DNA from: Miscanthus floridulus
Taxonomy: Eukaryota; Streptophyta; Magnoliopsida; Poales; Poaceae
DNA: 64,000 nt
Direction of reading: 5' to 3'
NCBI RefSeq assembly: GCF_019320115.1
Contig: NC_089598.1
Span: 31,391,983-31,455,982, forward strand
The translations under genes were made by a program, and so were the position numbers. The notes below the pieces were generated by a model. That model did no database searches, was not told the origin of the DNA, and was given only the letters and a program-made list of their open reading frames with translations. Of the stretch, positions 1-12,047 are shown one piece after another (the stretch's first letter is position 1; every line of letters starts with the position of its first letter).

Positions 1-1768
1 GTTGCCTCATATTCAACTTGGATTGAGTGAAAATATGTTTAAGGCTCTTGTGATCCATAAAAATGTGTACTTTATTTCCCAGCAGGTAATGTCTCTAAAT
101 TTTTAGAGCATGCACAACTATGGCTAGCTCTGAATCATGGGTGGGATAATTCATCTCATGCTTTTTCAGCTGACGTGAAGCATAAGCGATCACACGTCCG
201 CCTTGCATAAGCACACATCCCAGTCTAGTCCTAGAGGCATCACAATACACATCAAACGCCCTATCAATATCTGGTTGGGCAAGAACAGGATCAGAGGTAA
301 GAAACTTCTTCAGGGCTTGGAAAGCTTCTTCATAAGCCAGACTCTATATAAACTTGACATCCTTCTGGAGCAACTTGGTCATCGGTTGAGCTACTTTAGA
401 AAACTCGGGGATGAAGCGCCGATAATAACCAGCAAGACCAAGGAACTGATGAATCTAATGCATTAACTTTGGAGATTTCCAATTTAACACATCCTATACC
501 TTGCTAGGATCCACATAGATGCCTTCAGGTGTTAGGATATGTCCCAAAAACTGCACTCGATCTATCCAAAACTCACACTTGCTGAATTTGGCATACAGCT
601 TGTGTTCCCGTAATCAAGTTAGGACTATACGAAGATGTTGTGCATGCTCTTCATTGTTCTTAGAATATATCAATATGTCATCAATGAACACCACCACAAA
701 CTTGTCTAACTCTAGCATGAAGATTGAATTCATGAGATACATGAAGAATACAGGAGCATTGGTGAGACCAAAAGACATAACTAGGTACTCATAGAGCCCA
801 TACCTAGTAGAGAAAGCTATCTTTGATATATCATGTGGCCAGATCTTAATTTGGTGATACCTAGAACGAAGATCAATCTTTGAAAACACCTTGGCACCAG
901 CCAACTGATTGAATAAAGTATCAATACAAGGTAAAGAATACTTGTTCTTAATGTTTACTGCGTTGAGAGGGTGATAATCCACACACATCCAAAGAGTGCC
1001 ATCCTTCTTCACAAAAATAGTTGGACAACTCCATGGTGAAGAACTAGGATGGATGAATCCCTTCTCTAGCAATTCTTCTAACTGTTTCTTCATCTCAGTC
1101 AGTTCCTTTGGAGCCATGAAGTAGGGACACCGTGAAATAGGAGCAGTACTAGGTTCTAACTCAATGGCAAACTCCACATCCTGATCTGGTGGTAACCTAG
1201 GTAGATCCTCAGGAAAGGCATCCAGAAACTCATAAACCATAGGAATAGAGGCAAGGTCACAAGAGGCTTCAGTATGAGCAATAACTAGTAGGGTGGAAAC
1301 TAAAGACATAAGGAGAGACATTCTATCCTCAGAAGAAGGAAGCTTCAACTCAACAATTCTTTGCCTAAGGTTCAAGACTACCCCATAGTTTCTCAACCAG
1401 TTCATTCCCAGAATTGCATCTATGCCTTGCCCAGGCAGCACCATGAACTAGACACGATAAGAGTAAGTTGCTAGCACTAGTCTCACTGTGTTCGTCTGAG
1501 TTTTAACGCACAACTATGCACCTAGGGTTCTAATTCTATAGGCAATAGAAATAGTCATAGTAGATATATTGTACCTTTATGCCAACCCCATACTCATGAA
1601 TGAATGTGATGCACTAGAATCAAATAATATATACGTTGGGTGGGAATCAATGGTGAACATACCAGCCATCAAAGGCTCTCCTTGTAGAATCTCCTCAACC
1701 TTAGTGAAGTTAACCTGTCCCGAGCGGCTCACGGGCATCTTCTTCCTGATGATAGTCCTCTTGACCAA
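1..1768 (-). pseudogene. Decayed pol of the Tekay-like element: protease, reverse transcriptase, RNase H
   Basis: Reading from 1768 downwards, a protease segment (1768-1577) has the active-site pattern LFDSSASHSF, where the usual DSGASHSF has Ser for Gly. A 276-residue open frame (1444-614) follows, with the protease tail (ILGMNWL) and most of the reverse transcriptase: a KKDG/MCVDY segment, [18 protein letters not shown] and the catalytic [10 protein letters not shown] (FIDD codons at 677-688). After a stop the same polyprotein continues through the RT connection and thumb ([22 protein letters not shown]) and RNase H ([24 protein letters not shown]) to the window edge. Stops at about 612 and others break it, so no functional polyprotein is made. 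The Ty3/gypsy assignment is firm. Confidence 0.88.
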
Positions 1769-2938
1769 ACGAGAGTTGGCTGAAGGCTGAGAAGACTAGG
1801 GAGGCTAATTCTAAGGGCACTCTCAGGCGTAATGACCTTCCTTGCCACACTTGAAACAAGCACCTGGCTTGTTCCCCTATCCCTAATGAGGCAGAACCTA
1901 CTGTCCCTGAGGCTACTGCGCCTGCTGAGTAGGTTCATGATATTGAGTGGGAGGTGCCTAGTGAGTTTGCTGAGTATGGCGAGACGACTACCCACTCAGA
2001 GAGTGATAAGACACCCTCCTCACAACATGTACCTTCTAAGACTGCGGGTGACTAGAAGACCTAGTGATCACCCTCTTATGCTTCCACTCAGCCTGAGTCA
2101 TGCTGAAGTCCCTCCATAGCAATGGCAGCATTCATCAAAGCACCAAAGGTCTGATAGTCCCCTGTATATAACTTCTCTTGCAAGATGCAAGAGAGACCAT
2201 GATTGAAATGATCCATCTTCTTCTCATTAGTATCCACATGAGTTCTCACATACTATGCAAGATGGTTGAACTTGTTCACATACTCCATCACAGTCATGTT
2301 TCCTTGCTTTAGCTCTAGAAACTAGGACAACTTCCTATTTAGCAAACCAGCAGGAATATAGTACTGACGAAAAGCAGTGCTAAACTCCTGCCAAGTCGCA
2401 TGGTGGTCCACAGGCTACATGGCGTTGAAAGTATCCCCACCAAGCACTGGTAGATCCTAGAAGTTGTTGTGCGGCAAAACACACCTTCTGCTCGTCAATC
2501 ACATTGAGCAGCTGAAATTTCTGCTCTAGAATACGAAGCCAATGCTCCACATCTAGAGGCTCAGTAGTTGGTGTGAATGTGGGTGGGTGTGTCCCCAAAA
2601 AAGTCCTGATAGGAACAGGGCCTCTTAGGACCACGGGCACCACCCCCGTTCCCACCATTGCCATCAGGGCCTTCACGGGCAAAGCCACCAATAACTTGTG
2701 CCAGCATCTCCAGGGCATGAGCTGACTCGCGATGAGCAGCCAACATCCTAGCCATCATCTTAGCATAGGTCATTGGAGGCAGTGGTGGTGGCAGAGGAGG
2801 AGGACCAAGGAGTGGGGCCTCATGGCTCTCCTCATTGGCATTGCCATGATCATTGCCATGACCATTTTCACCCTGGTCTTCACCAAGATCACAGCCCGTC
2901 CCAGCACTGGTGCTCCTGTGACTAGACCTCTGGTTCAT
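1769..2938 (-). pseudogene. Decayed gag of the Tekay-like element
   Basis: Translation starts near 2938 (MNQRSSH) with a low-complexity N-terminus: acidic and Gly-rich, with a run of prolines. After a frame change at about 2600 comes the retrotransposon gag core (2580-2380: LDVEHWLRILEQKF, FAAQQLLGSTSAWW). A CCHC zinc knuckle, CFKCGKEGHYA, is readable at about 1807-1851, but a stop codon falls just before its last cysteine. The knuckle lies upstream of the protease segment, as expected. At least two frame changes and several stops make this a pseudogene. Confidence 0.8.
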
Positions 2939-3400
2939 CTTTAATTAGATAGGAACCCACCATTATTGACCAGGCCTCCATACTTAGAAACAAATGGCTA
3001 GAGAGATGATAATGCCCGATAAATGGTTACAAGCGAGAACTTTTCCTTAAGAGTTAAAGCATTTCTCTTTATTTATTATCCTGTCAATTTACTACCCAAA
3101 ATTATACGTGTAGGGGAGTTTAGTTTAAGCAAGATTCTCTTTTCATGATGCATGGATCGACCTATTCGTTCGCTCAACCCAGAATATAGCGGCATTCGCA
3201 TATAATTTTTGGCACAACGCACACTCACTTCCCGTATGCTAAACGATTCTTACGTAGCGTATGCTAGTGTACCTATAGAAGATTGATTAGATAAAAGTAG
3301 TGCCACTATCCTAGATAGATCATATCACATCCTACTTTTCACAAAGCTTTTGTTGGTCAAATTTTAGGTTTTGAAAAGAGTTTTTAAACTTGTAGACTCA
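2939..3400 (-). other. 5' untranslated leader of the Tekay-like element
   Basis: This AT-rich stretch lies between the primer-binding site and gag. I see no reading frame or structured repeat in it. Its position matches the leader of the minus-strand element. Confidence 0.5.
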
Positions 3401-3418
3401 TTATTGGCTCTGATACCA
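3401..3418 (-). promoter_or_regulatory. Primer-binding site of the Tekay-like element
   Basis: On the minus strand the sequence reads TGGTATCAGAGCCAATAA. TGGTATCAGAGC is the primer site complementary to the 3' end of plant initiator methionine tRNA. It lies four bases inside the LTR end at 3423, which fixes the element's orientation and the LTR boundary. Confidence 0.88.
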
Positions 3419-3422
3419 CCTA

Positions 3423-3821
3423 TGGCAGAACTGCCCAAATAACACGCTTTTGGAGGTGCTCATCTTCTACTAGACACTAAGCACCTTGAAAGTGAGCTAC
3501 ATTGGGCAGTTCTGTCGAGCACACCCCAAGGGAGAACTCGAAACAATCCACATTTTACATCTAGAATCCAATAATAAGTACGAGCTTACAATACTTAGTC
3601 CATTTTATACAACAAGAGTTCTTGAAAATTATTTATTACAATACCAGAGTTCAGAGTGCGATAATTAAACAACAGAATAAAAAATAAACATATAGCGGAA
3701 ATGATACAAGGATCCGTCTGTGTCCAACAGAAGAATCCTCTACATAAGAGCTACTCCTCAAGCTGCACCTATAATAGGGGTAAAATAAACCCTGAGTACA
3801 CAATATACTCGTAAGACTTAC
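3423..3821 (-). repeat. 3'-terminal piece of the Tekay-like 5' LTR
   Basis: This 399-base piece ends (minus strand) in CAGTTCTGCCA next to the primer site. It contains the GTACTCAGGGTTTATT block typical of the 3' part of these LTRs. It breaks at 3821, exactly where the plus-strand solo LTR begins. The LTR resumes at 8620, and the five bases CTTAC are present on both sides. Confidence 0.8.
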
Positions 3822-6800
3822 TGTAACACCCTAGGTGTTAGCCTTGCATAAATTGACTTGTATTGCATAAGCATGAGCATCAAGCATTCATATTTAAGCT
3901 TTTACAATTGAAATATTTGATTGAAACATATGAAACATGCTTGTTATTTCATGTCTCCTTGTATCTATGCATATGATCATGAGTGAATACATGTAAATGG
4001 TTTATGTGAGTCACTAAAGCATATTAGCTACACTTATGATGACTAGTGGAACAATGTTCATGAAGATCATTTTGTCTAATCAAGTACTTAAGTGATGCTA
4101 TGCATATGGACTTGGATAGCTCTATGTGTGACCAATGCATGAAATGATTGTGTGACCTTACCAATAGCTTAAACATGTTTAGAAGATCATTATGAACAAC
4201 TTTGGTATTCATGGTTAAGGGTAATTTGGTCACTAAGCCATAGTTTAAGTGTATACCATCTTTTGAATGTAGCATGTTTGACCAAGTTTGAACTATGTGC
4301 TAGAGACTTTGCATGGAGGTCGTCACTAAAGCAAAGTTGTAGTATTTGGCAAGAGGAACAATTTTTATTTTTGGGTTATAGACTAGTTTAGCTCCTAACA
4401 TGCTTGAATTAGGCTCACAAGAATCATCAATTCCCGGTTTTCAACACTTAGAGAAATTTGCTAAGTCCTTTTCACTGACAGTGCTGACAAGCTTGACTTT
4501 GGGATGAAATAACTCGAGTTTGGTTGAGAATCAGGACATGAGTTCTAAATAGAAATTGGAGCTGGTACATAGGTCTGCAATTTCCATTTAGGTTGTTTAC
4601 ACAATGGAGTTGTGGATTTTCCGTTTGATTGCCTTGAAATCGCATCGTCAGTCGGTCTGTCGTAGAACTAAATGAACTGAATCAACGGCTTCGGTGGCCG
4701 ACCAGTTTCAGGTGCTGACCACCGGATGGAGCTGATGGAGGCCACGTGTCATCGGTGTCCAGCCCAGCGCGGCCGTGTCGGGCTAGAGCGCATTTTATCA
4801 CATCCTGCACCCACTGCTCCATCCCCACGCTCGCATTTTCATTTCTCTGCCTCCTTCTTCGCCATTCACAACAGCGCAGCCTCACTGCTGTGCATAGCCT
4901 CGCCTCTGCCATCGCCTTGCGTGCGCTCCACTGCATAGCCACCGTCTCCATCTCGCCCATAGCTGCTCCACATCCACCTCCACCGCCTCGACGTATTGGC
5001 TGTGTCAATTGCGCTTCGGTGAGGGCATATTGCCTTTTCCCCCTCTCACTGGAACCTCGGCCGCCATGGCCTCCTCCACGGCAAGCTTGCCACTGCTCGG
5101 CTTGCATGTGCTTTTCTTCTAGTTGTTGGCGTTAGAGCTTGGTTAGGATGGGTATTAGCTTGTGTTATGATGTTAACTCCGTTGGTGGTCTCGCCGGTGC
5201 GGAACACGGCGACCCGCGCCGCCGCGTTCTGACCTCCGCGCCACCGCGCCTTGGCCATGCTTCGTCGAAGTGCCTCAAGCCGCCTAGGTCATCGAGATAG
5301 GTTCACACGGTCACTGTGATGCTGTAGCGCGCCTCGCCTGACTTCGTCGTAGCCGGTGATGACCGACGCACCACTGAGCAGCGCCGCCGTGCCACCATGG
5401 CCGACGACGAGCATGCTCCGCCCCACCTCCACTGCCGCCACCTAGGTCATTCGACGCTTTTGCTCTGTAGAATGTGTAGGTACACTTGCCGTCTCCGGTG
5501 AGCTCGCCATCGGCGAACTCTGGCCGCGCGAGTGTTGTGCAGCGCCGCTGCCCTTTTCTTGTTTCACTGACAACTGGGGTCACTGGCAGTGGGTCCCGCC
5601 TATCATCAACTATAGTGCAGTAGGCTAGTTCATTTATTCCTATTTTTGTATGCAACTTTGAAAATTTATAAGTTGAGCTATAGAGATTCACAATTTGTGA
5701 ACCAAAATTTTTAGTGTTCCTTAGGAAGTGTAGGATTTATGAAAAATATGATATTAGCATTTGTAGTAGAGTTTTTGGAGGAATTAAAATGAAACTTGAA
5801 ATGTGTTTTTAAAAGTATGTAAACTTGTATAATTTATATCTAGAGTTCCTGTGCTCCACAAATTATGAAATTTATGTGGTGAGCTGTTCTTGACAAGTAT
5901 AAGCTCTAGTAAAAATTTGAGGGTCAGTGCATGAATAGATTTTTAGTTATAGATTTTTCTTTTATAATTAGGTGATCCTTGTATGAATTTTTATAAATTA
6001 TTTATGAATCCAACAGTCATGAAATTTATTGGAGGTTGTCTTAGTACCATAGGGATGCTAAGAAAAATATAAAATCTGTTGCTTGACACTTTTCACTAGG
6101 GTTTTCTATTTATGCTATTTTAAGCCTTTGTGCCTTGTCATTTTTGCATAGGATGTTTTACTTGGTAAAATGGCATGAAACCACTAGTAAGCCACTGTAA
6201 ATTTTTAAGAATTTATGATGCACCTTTGGTATATGTTTATTATTTACCCTAATTATTCAATTAAATTAAGAAAGGCAAATAAATGATTAGATTGTGATTA
6301 AGCATAATGTTTTCTATGGTTCTTATGTTGCATAGTAACTGTTGATGTCAATGGTAAGGCTTAGAAGCCATTGATTGTATACAAATGACTAATTATCGCT
6401 TTATCATTCAAATACAAGACTGCATGTGTAGTTTTGATTGTGTGGATGATTTCATATGGATAATGGTCTCTACTGTAAAACTTGTTAATAAGAAAGTTGT
6501 AGGTAACTTGCTAATCTACCTTGTGTTAAATTTTCACAGTCATAGGACTTAGGGGTTTCAAGTTCTAGCTGTTACAAGTTTGCTGTCCGAAAGGTTTACT
6601 TTCTGGACATATTTGATTGAATGATTTGTTTGCCCAATATAACTCTTGAATCACAGTGAGAGTATTAAAAGAAAGTTGTAGATAGTTTTATAAGATTTCT
6701 AGAAAGTCCAAGATCACCACATTTAGATAAGTAGAACTTCAGTTATGAGTAAAACAAGTAGCTGCTGTTTTGCGGTAGAGTAAATGCATTATTGAAGTAG

Positions 6801-8619
6801 TGATTAAATAATCAAGAAGAGATACGCACATACTCAGTAAAATATAATGCACTTGTTATTACGTTAACACCATGTTGTTAAGAATGCTTGCAAGAATCTA
6901 TTCATCACGTATCATCATACTGTACTTATCGACCTGTATGCATTCACAATATCTTATGCCATACTCATGCATCTAGGATCGACGGAGGAGATAACGTTGC
7001 TGGAGTTCGATGAAGGAGAGGAAGGGGACCAGCAGGAGATTCCTCAAGCTGCAGCTCCCGAAGGCGAGGAGCAGAACCTAGAAGAGCTTCCGAAGTGCCC
7101 TGATCACTGCCCCACTTCCTTTCTGAAAGGCAAGCCCTGGAGCATTCTAAGTCTCCCAGTATTTTACAAAATATTACTCAAGTCCTTATGATTGATGCAT
7201 TAGGTTATAAGAGTTGATTGGAACCACTTGATGCATATAAATTCCATGTCCAGAAAAGTACCTTTAACCCTGTATAGGTCTAGGATCGAATATATGCTTA
7301 GCCATGCTTAGACCGGTAGAAGTCGGGTGATTTCCTGTCACCTGCGAGATATAGGTGGATACCGAAGCACGGTTGGCTATATTTGCTATCATGGAAAAGA
7401 ACAATGGAGTCAAAAGTAAATCAAGGCCAGGCAGAGTCTATGGTAGGTTGACTCATGTGATTTCGTCTGTGTCGATTAAGGACCGTACCGTTGTTGGCAC
7501 TTCTGACAAGATTGAACACATGCCTATCACTTAGCTGGCCGGATAACTTGTTCCGACCGCGAAGCCGAGTAGCTCAACTCAGGCCAAGCCCCGCTCTATC
7601 AAAGTGCGCACTCTAGATGGTAGTAAGGATGTGTGGGGAGCCAGACTAAGCCTAAGGGCAGGCTGGGCCTGAACGTCCTGGCATTTGTTTGTCCTTGATT
7701 GTGCGGCGCTGGGCGAACCCGCGAAATGTGTACTTGAGTTATACCAAAGGTGATCTAAGGTGACCATTGATCTGGTTTGCCTGGGTTTGTGTTAGGAATA
7801 AATTTCTAGCTGGTTGAAATCGATTTGAATCGCCGTCTCTCCCGGATAGTGAGAAACTTGGCTAGCCCCAACATCGTAGTAATTGTACTCTGGAATATGA
7901 TGGTTCACATGAACATGGAATTACAATACCGGCTATGGTTACTATTGTATGCTCCTAAATTGATATACCACATGTTTAGCACAAGATAGTTGCTAATTTA
8001 GAGATGGATACTTGATAACAGAATTATAATTGTATAACTGAGTTAATCGCTTTTTATGCAAAATGTTGTCAAGCTACATCCACCTATACAACCTTACATG
8101 ATCCTTGTTGTCATTTTGTTTCTGGTTTATGATGGGTAAGTCTAGCTGAGTACCTTCTCGTACTCAGGGTTTATTTCCCATTGTTGCAGATGGCACTATG
8201 TATCATGGTTATTGCAAGAGTTGCTTCTATCCCGTTGTGGATGAGGAGTAAGCCTGGGGCAGGCTTCTTATTTAATCCGTCTACATGCTTTTGTGGACTG
8301 TGATCATATGTTGGCACTGTATCAAACTATGTTGGCAAATGCTACTTTCAAACTTAATTTGCTTCCACTTTTGTTTATCAAACTTGGTTTGTAATAACTT
8401 TGTTTCATACTCTGATGATGGAAATGTATCTGTGAACTTTATGTAATATGTGACATGTATGTTGAATCATGTACGATCTTGGTTGTTGCAAATCATTTAT
8501 CGAGACCCGTCATGGTACTCGATGGACTACCGAGTTTATATGGGTTCAAGTATGACAGTGCGACCGCTTGCGGGCTGCCATTGTACTTGTACTCTTATAA
8601 ATTGGTCGGTTCTACGACA
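3822..8619 (+). mobile_element. Solo LTR, Tekay/Retrosat2-like, 4.8 kb, target duplication CTTAC
   Basis: The 4,798-base segment starts TGTAACACCC and ends TACGACA, and is flanked by CTTAC at 3817-3821 and 8620-8624. No gag or pol is present, so it reads as a solo LTR left by recombination between two LTRs. It has a GC-rich block (about 4690-5640) with overlapping frames on both strands, an AT-rich middle, a short acidic reading frame (6967-7191) and the GTACTCAGGGTTTATT block near 8155. The same order occurs in the Tekay LTR it interrupts, so it is a related family member in opposite orientation. Other long frames here are by-products of GC content; I assign no gene. Confidence 0.85.
6967..7191 (+). 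other. Short acidic reading frame inside the solo LTR
   Basis: A 74-residue frame begins MHLGSTEE, is rich in Glu, and contains the segment FLKGKPW. A counterpart at the matching place in the interrupted Tekay LTR (9738-9538) is also acidic and contains IQGKPR. Both sit about 1.3-1.4 kb from the 3' end of their LTRs. Whether it is translated is unknown; it could be an exon-like relic shared by descent. I assign no function. Confidence 0.4.
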
Positions 8620-9537
8620 CTTACCCAACTAGTGGGAATAGTTTTCTGACTCTCAAGGATATGATAGGCAATATGGGTTTGCTATTTTCTTTTTGTTTGC
8701 AAAAAGCATTAGTAGAAGTATGTCCTTAAGATCAAGTTAATTAGCAGTCATGATTACTTCATTAGCTAACCATTCTAGGTAAGCACATGTTCTACTTTCA
8801 AGCAAGGGTTAAACAATCAGAACCATTTCACCATCTTTTGTCTTCCAATTCTTATTACAGTGCTAGACCATAGCCAAGTCGTACCGTCTCACGGAAACGG
8901 TGATTCGCCAACCAATGTATCCCAGCTGGGTACCCCAAAACACATGCCCCGTTTATGCCCCAGGCACAAACAAGACCAACCCATTCCACTCCTGTCACAT
9001 GGTCCAGGTCCCCATCCAAACTTGGACTCTAAGCCCCCACACTTGAGACCGGGTCTCAGTATGGTGCTTAGACCTCCACCTTTCCCCGCCTCCAATCAGT
9101 CAGTCCAGAAAGAGCCGAAACCCACAACAAGAGCGTAATGAGCCTTCCCGCTCCCATAAACAAGTATGTGCTCATGATAATAAGTCTATGACCTGACTAC
9201 CATCCATAGCAACGGACTGTCCTTAATCAACACGAATAGGGAAAACAGTGTAACCCAGCTAAGCCCCGCTGGCCGCGGGACATAACCTATTACACCCACC
9301 AATATCCATACCATATCCCTACCCTATCTTCATTTTTCCTTTCACTCTTTTTATCATGAGAGTAATTATAATAATCACCTATTGTGAGTAACGGCAGGTT
9401 ACTCACGCTACCGAAAACCTAAGCATAGTAGCTACTCCAACCTGCACTTGTAAGACTCATAGGATAGATATATCTATGCATGTGGTTTCCATAGAATTCT
9501 TGTAACGTAAATGCATAACACATATAAATATGGTGAA

Positions 9538-9738
9538 TTATAAAAAAGAGGTTATGCATCGGGGCTTGCCTTGGATAGGAGCGGTGCCGGCTGAGTCAGT
9601 CACTAGTGGCTCCGGGACCTCCTCCTGCATGAGAATCTCCTCCTCATACTCCTCGATGATCTCCTTGAACTTGTGATCGCTGGTGGTCATGATCTCCGAC
9701 AACCCATTCTCTATATGCATGTGATGATGATGCAACAC
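9538..9738 (-). other. Short acidic reading frame inside the Tekay LTR
   Basis: A 66-residue frame begins MLHHHHMHIE, is Glu-rich in the middle (IIEEYEEEILMQEEV) and ends near IQGKPRCITSFL. It occupies the same place and has the same character as the frame at 6967-7191 in the neighbouring solo LTR. No known domain is recognised. Confidence 0.4.
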
Positions 9739-10080
9739 TTAGCATTTAGGCAACAACAACTCTTAAACTAAGAATACACATACTAAGCTACTAAGCTAGC
9801 TCTAATGACTAAGATACTAAGCTAACTATCATTTTCATCAAACAAGGTGTTGGGTTCAGCTAACAACATTTAGCTTAGCAAACCATGGATATATCTTTAT
9901 TTCTACTAATGATTTAATGTATATTGAAACAAAGAGCATTTAACTACCCTAATCTTAGTCTATTCTAAAGCTACAAAAATTATAGTGAGCACATAATAAT
10001 ACAATGAAGCTACCATTAATATTTTAGGACTAAAGCTATCATCAATTTACCATAAAAATTCCTACAAGAATTAGCTTAAT

Positions 10081-10526
10081 ATTAATTACCAAAGATCAGC
10101 TCAGAAATTAAATTTGAAAACCATTCACAAATTCCTAAAAAAGAAAAATCAATCTCCCACATGGCCCACACGCGCGGCCCAAGCGATGCGGCGTGCGCGC
10201 ACACAGTGGCTCGCTTCTGCAGCCCACGTGAGGCTGGCCCATGGCAGGAAAGCCCACGCGCGCTGGTGCTTTTGCAGAAATGCCCTCGTGCTATCCTCTA
10301 TTAACATGATGACTATGCGCACTATTTCTACATCCAGCGTTTATGCAAGAAGACCCTCATATTAACGCGTCTTCACATCGAAGAGGTCCCCGACGCCTCT
10401 CCGCTCGCGCGGCATGGCACTGGCTGGCACTGGGCCGCTACCCGAATTTATATTAATTATCAAAGATCAGCTCAGAAATTAAATTAGAAAACCACCTTCC
10501 TAAAAAAATCAATCTCTCGTGCGGCC
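10081..10526 (+). repeat. 371-base tandem duplication within the Tekay LTR; second copy split by the Tat insertion
   Basis: Copy one spans 10081-10451. Copy two begins at 10452 with the same ATTAATTA...CAAAGATCAGCTCAG text, stops at 10526, and resumes at 37574, ending about 37852 (CTGGGCCGCTAC). The duplication therefore predates the Tat insertion. The repeat contains a GC-rich half with many CGCG and GGCCCAC motifs. Confidence 0.75.
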
Positions 10527-11993
10527 TATCGGGGACCAATACTTGGGTACCCGAAGAGGAGGAGCTAATGACCATCAACATTGATTCGTCCGCGTGATCA
10601 AGGGCGTGACTACGTCGCTTGCCAGGCCCCACCTCGTCTGACCCCCGAGGGTTGGCTCTGCCTCGATGGGAGCTATGGCCATAGGCCCTACCTCACCTGA
10701 CCCCTGAGGGTCGGCTCTGCCTCGGATGACTCCTGAAGGCTGGCTTTGCTTTGCCTGATGTCTAAGGGCTGGCTCCACCTCGCCCGATGTCTATGACAGC
10801 ATTACAATAACGTGCGACTCCTAGGCTAGCCTAGATACCTAATGACAAGCTAGAAGAGCGACCCGGTCTTTGATCTGAGGGCTAGGCCAAGGAGGGGACG
10901 ATGTTCGCTTCTGACTCCCACCCGCTTTTCTGACCAGGAATACACCAAACCTCTGCTTACCGCTCTTCTCTGACCGACACAGTCGGAGCCGACTCGGTAA
11001 GGACCCAGGAATCAAGCAGAGCAGATATGGCAAGGCGCTCAAGTCAACCGCAATACCGAGGACTGTACCCTACCCTACACACCTGCAAGGCAGTACTGTC
11101 TGGCCATGCCAGAAGGGTGCTTTGCAACCTTCCAAGCATGTCAGAGCCCAAATAGTATTATAGGCGCCGACATTTGCCTAACAGTGTTGTGGGCGTCGTC
11201 ATTTGTCCTTAGGCATGGATCCTTATGGAAGCTCACGACAACCACTACGGTCTAGAAGGCGTGACCCAAGGTCAAACTTCTAGAGTCATGTAGGGAACGG
11301 TCACATCTCAGCACAGTGATGGATGCATGGTCATTGTGCTGCCAACTCTCTATATGGCCGCTAATCAGCACGCTGGTTCACCACGCCGCCTGCCAAGGTG
11401 GAGTGAGATGTGACAACCACTGACAATGCCAGGGCATGGCACTATCAGTGGACAGGCACCCAGCATGGCCCTATCATGGTCAGCAAATAGGTGTTCAATG
11501 TGGGACTGTTCCTATTACCGCCTGCCATGTCAGCGAGGCCCGCACGGAGGAAAAGGAAGATCTAGCGACCCTAAAGGACTTCCTTTGCCTCTCGTTTCCC
11601 CCTTTTCTCCCATCTATAACCCATGCTCTCCCTTGGCCTATAAAAGGGAAAGTAGGGCACCCCACTAAGGGGCATCGATTAACCACATCACACATCGCAC
11701 CGCATCACAGTAGAACCATTAGTATCGAACCTCGAACATGTAGCTGAGCAGCGATTGAGCTCCTAGCTCCCATTCGATCTTTCCATCAAAGACTTGGGAC
11801 TTGTCCCTCTCTCACCCGTTTGTAACCCCTACTATGAACTTTTCAGTGCTAATAACATGAGCAGCAGCCACGAACTAGACGTAGGGACATTCTACCTGAA
11901 CCAATATAAACCTTGTGTCTTTTTAGCACACCATCCGGGCCAGACGCATAATAATACAAATTTACTCATTGGTGTTTACTAAAAACTCCAACA
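10527..11993 (+). repeat. 5' LTR of the outer Tat-like element
   Basis: This 1,467-base LTR matches 36133-37573. Its first 300 bases hold degenerate repeats of the phrase GACCCCTGAGGGTTGGCTCTG. A TATA-like CCTATAAAAGGG occurs at about 11637 and in the 3' copy, a plausible LTR promoter. The 3' copy lacks some short segments, such as one near 11110-11135. Confidence 0.88.
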
Positions 11994-12012
11994 ATTGGCA
12001 CACCAGGTAGGG
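11994..12012 (+). promoter_or_regulatory. Primer-binding site of the outer Tat-like element
   Basis: ATTGGCACACCAGGTAGGG directly follows the LTR end CCAACA. The TTGGC...CCAGGTAGGG form resembles the primer site reported for RIRE2-like elements. I cannot assign the tRNA with certainty from here. Confidence 0.65.
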
Positions 12013-12047
12013 CCTTTGCACGTCTCAACATTAACATCTGGCCACGG

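Larger units (their letters stand above)
8620..10526 (-). repeat. Middle piece of the Tekay-like 5' LTR
   Basis: The sequence continues the LTR to the right of the solo LTR: 8620-8624 is the second copy of CTTAC and the text then runs on in the orientation of 3821-3423. It contains a short acidic minus-strand frame (9738-9538), a poly-pyrimidine and AT-rich part, and from 10081 the first copy of a 371-base tandem duplication. It ends at 10526 where the Tat-like element was inserted. No cellular gene is visible. Confidence 0.75.

Noticed and set aside
4682..5691. Overlapping frames of 70-141 residues in the GC-rich block of the solo LTR
   Set aside because: Frames occur on both strands and in several phases, have biased composition and no domain, and lie inside an LTR.
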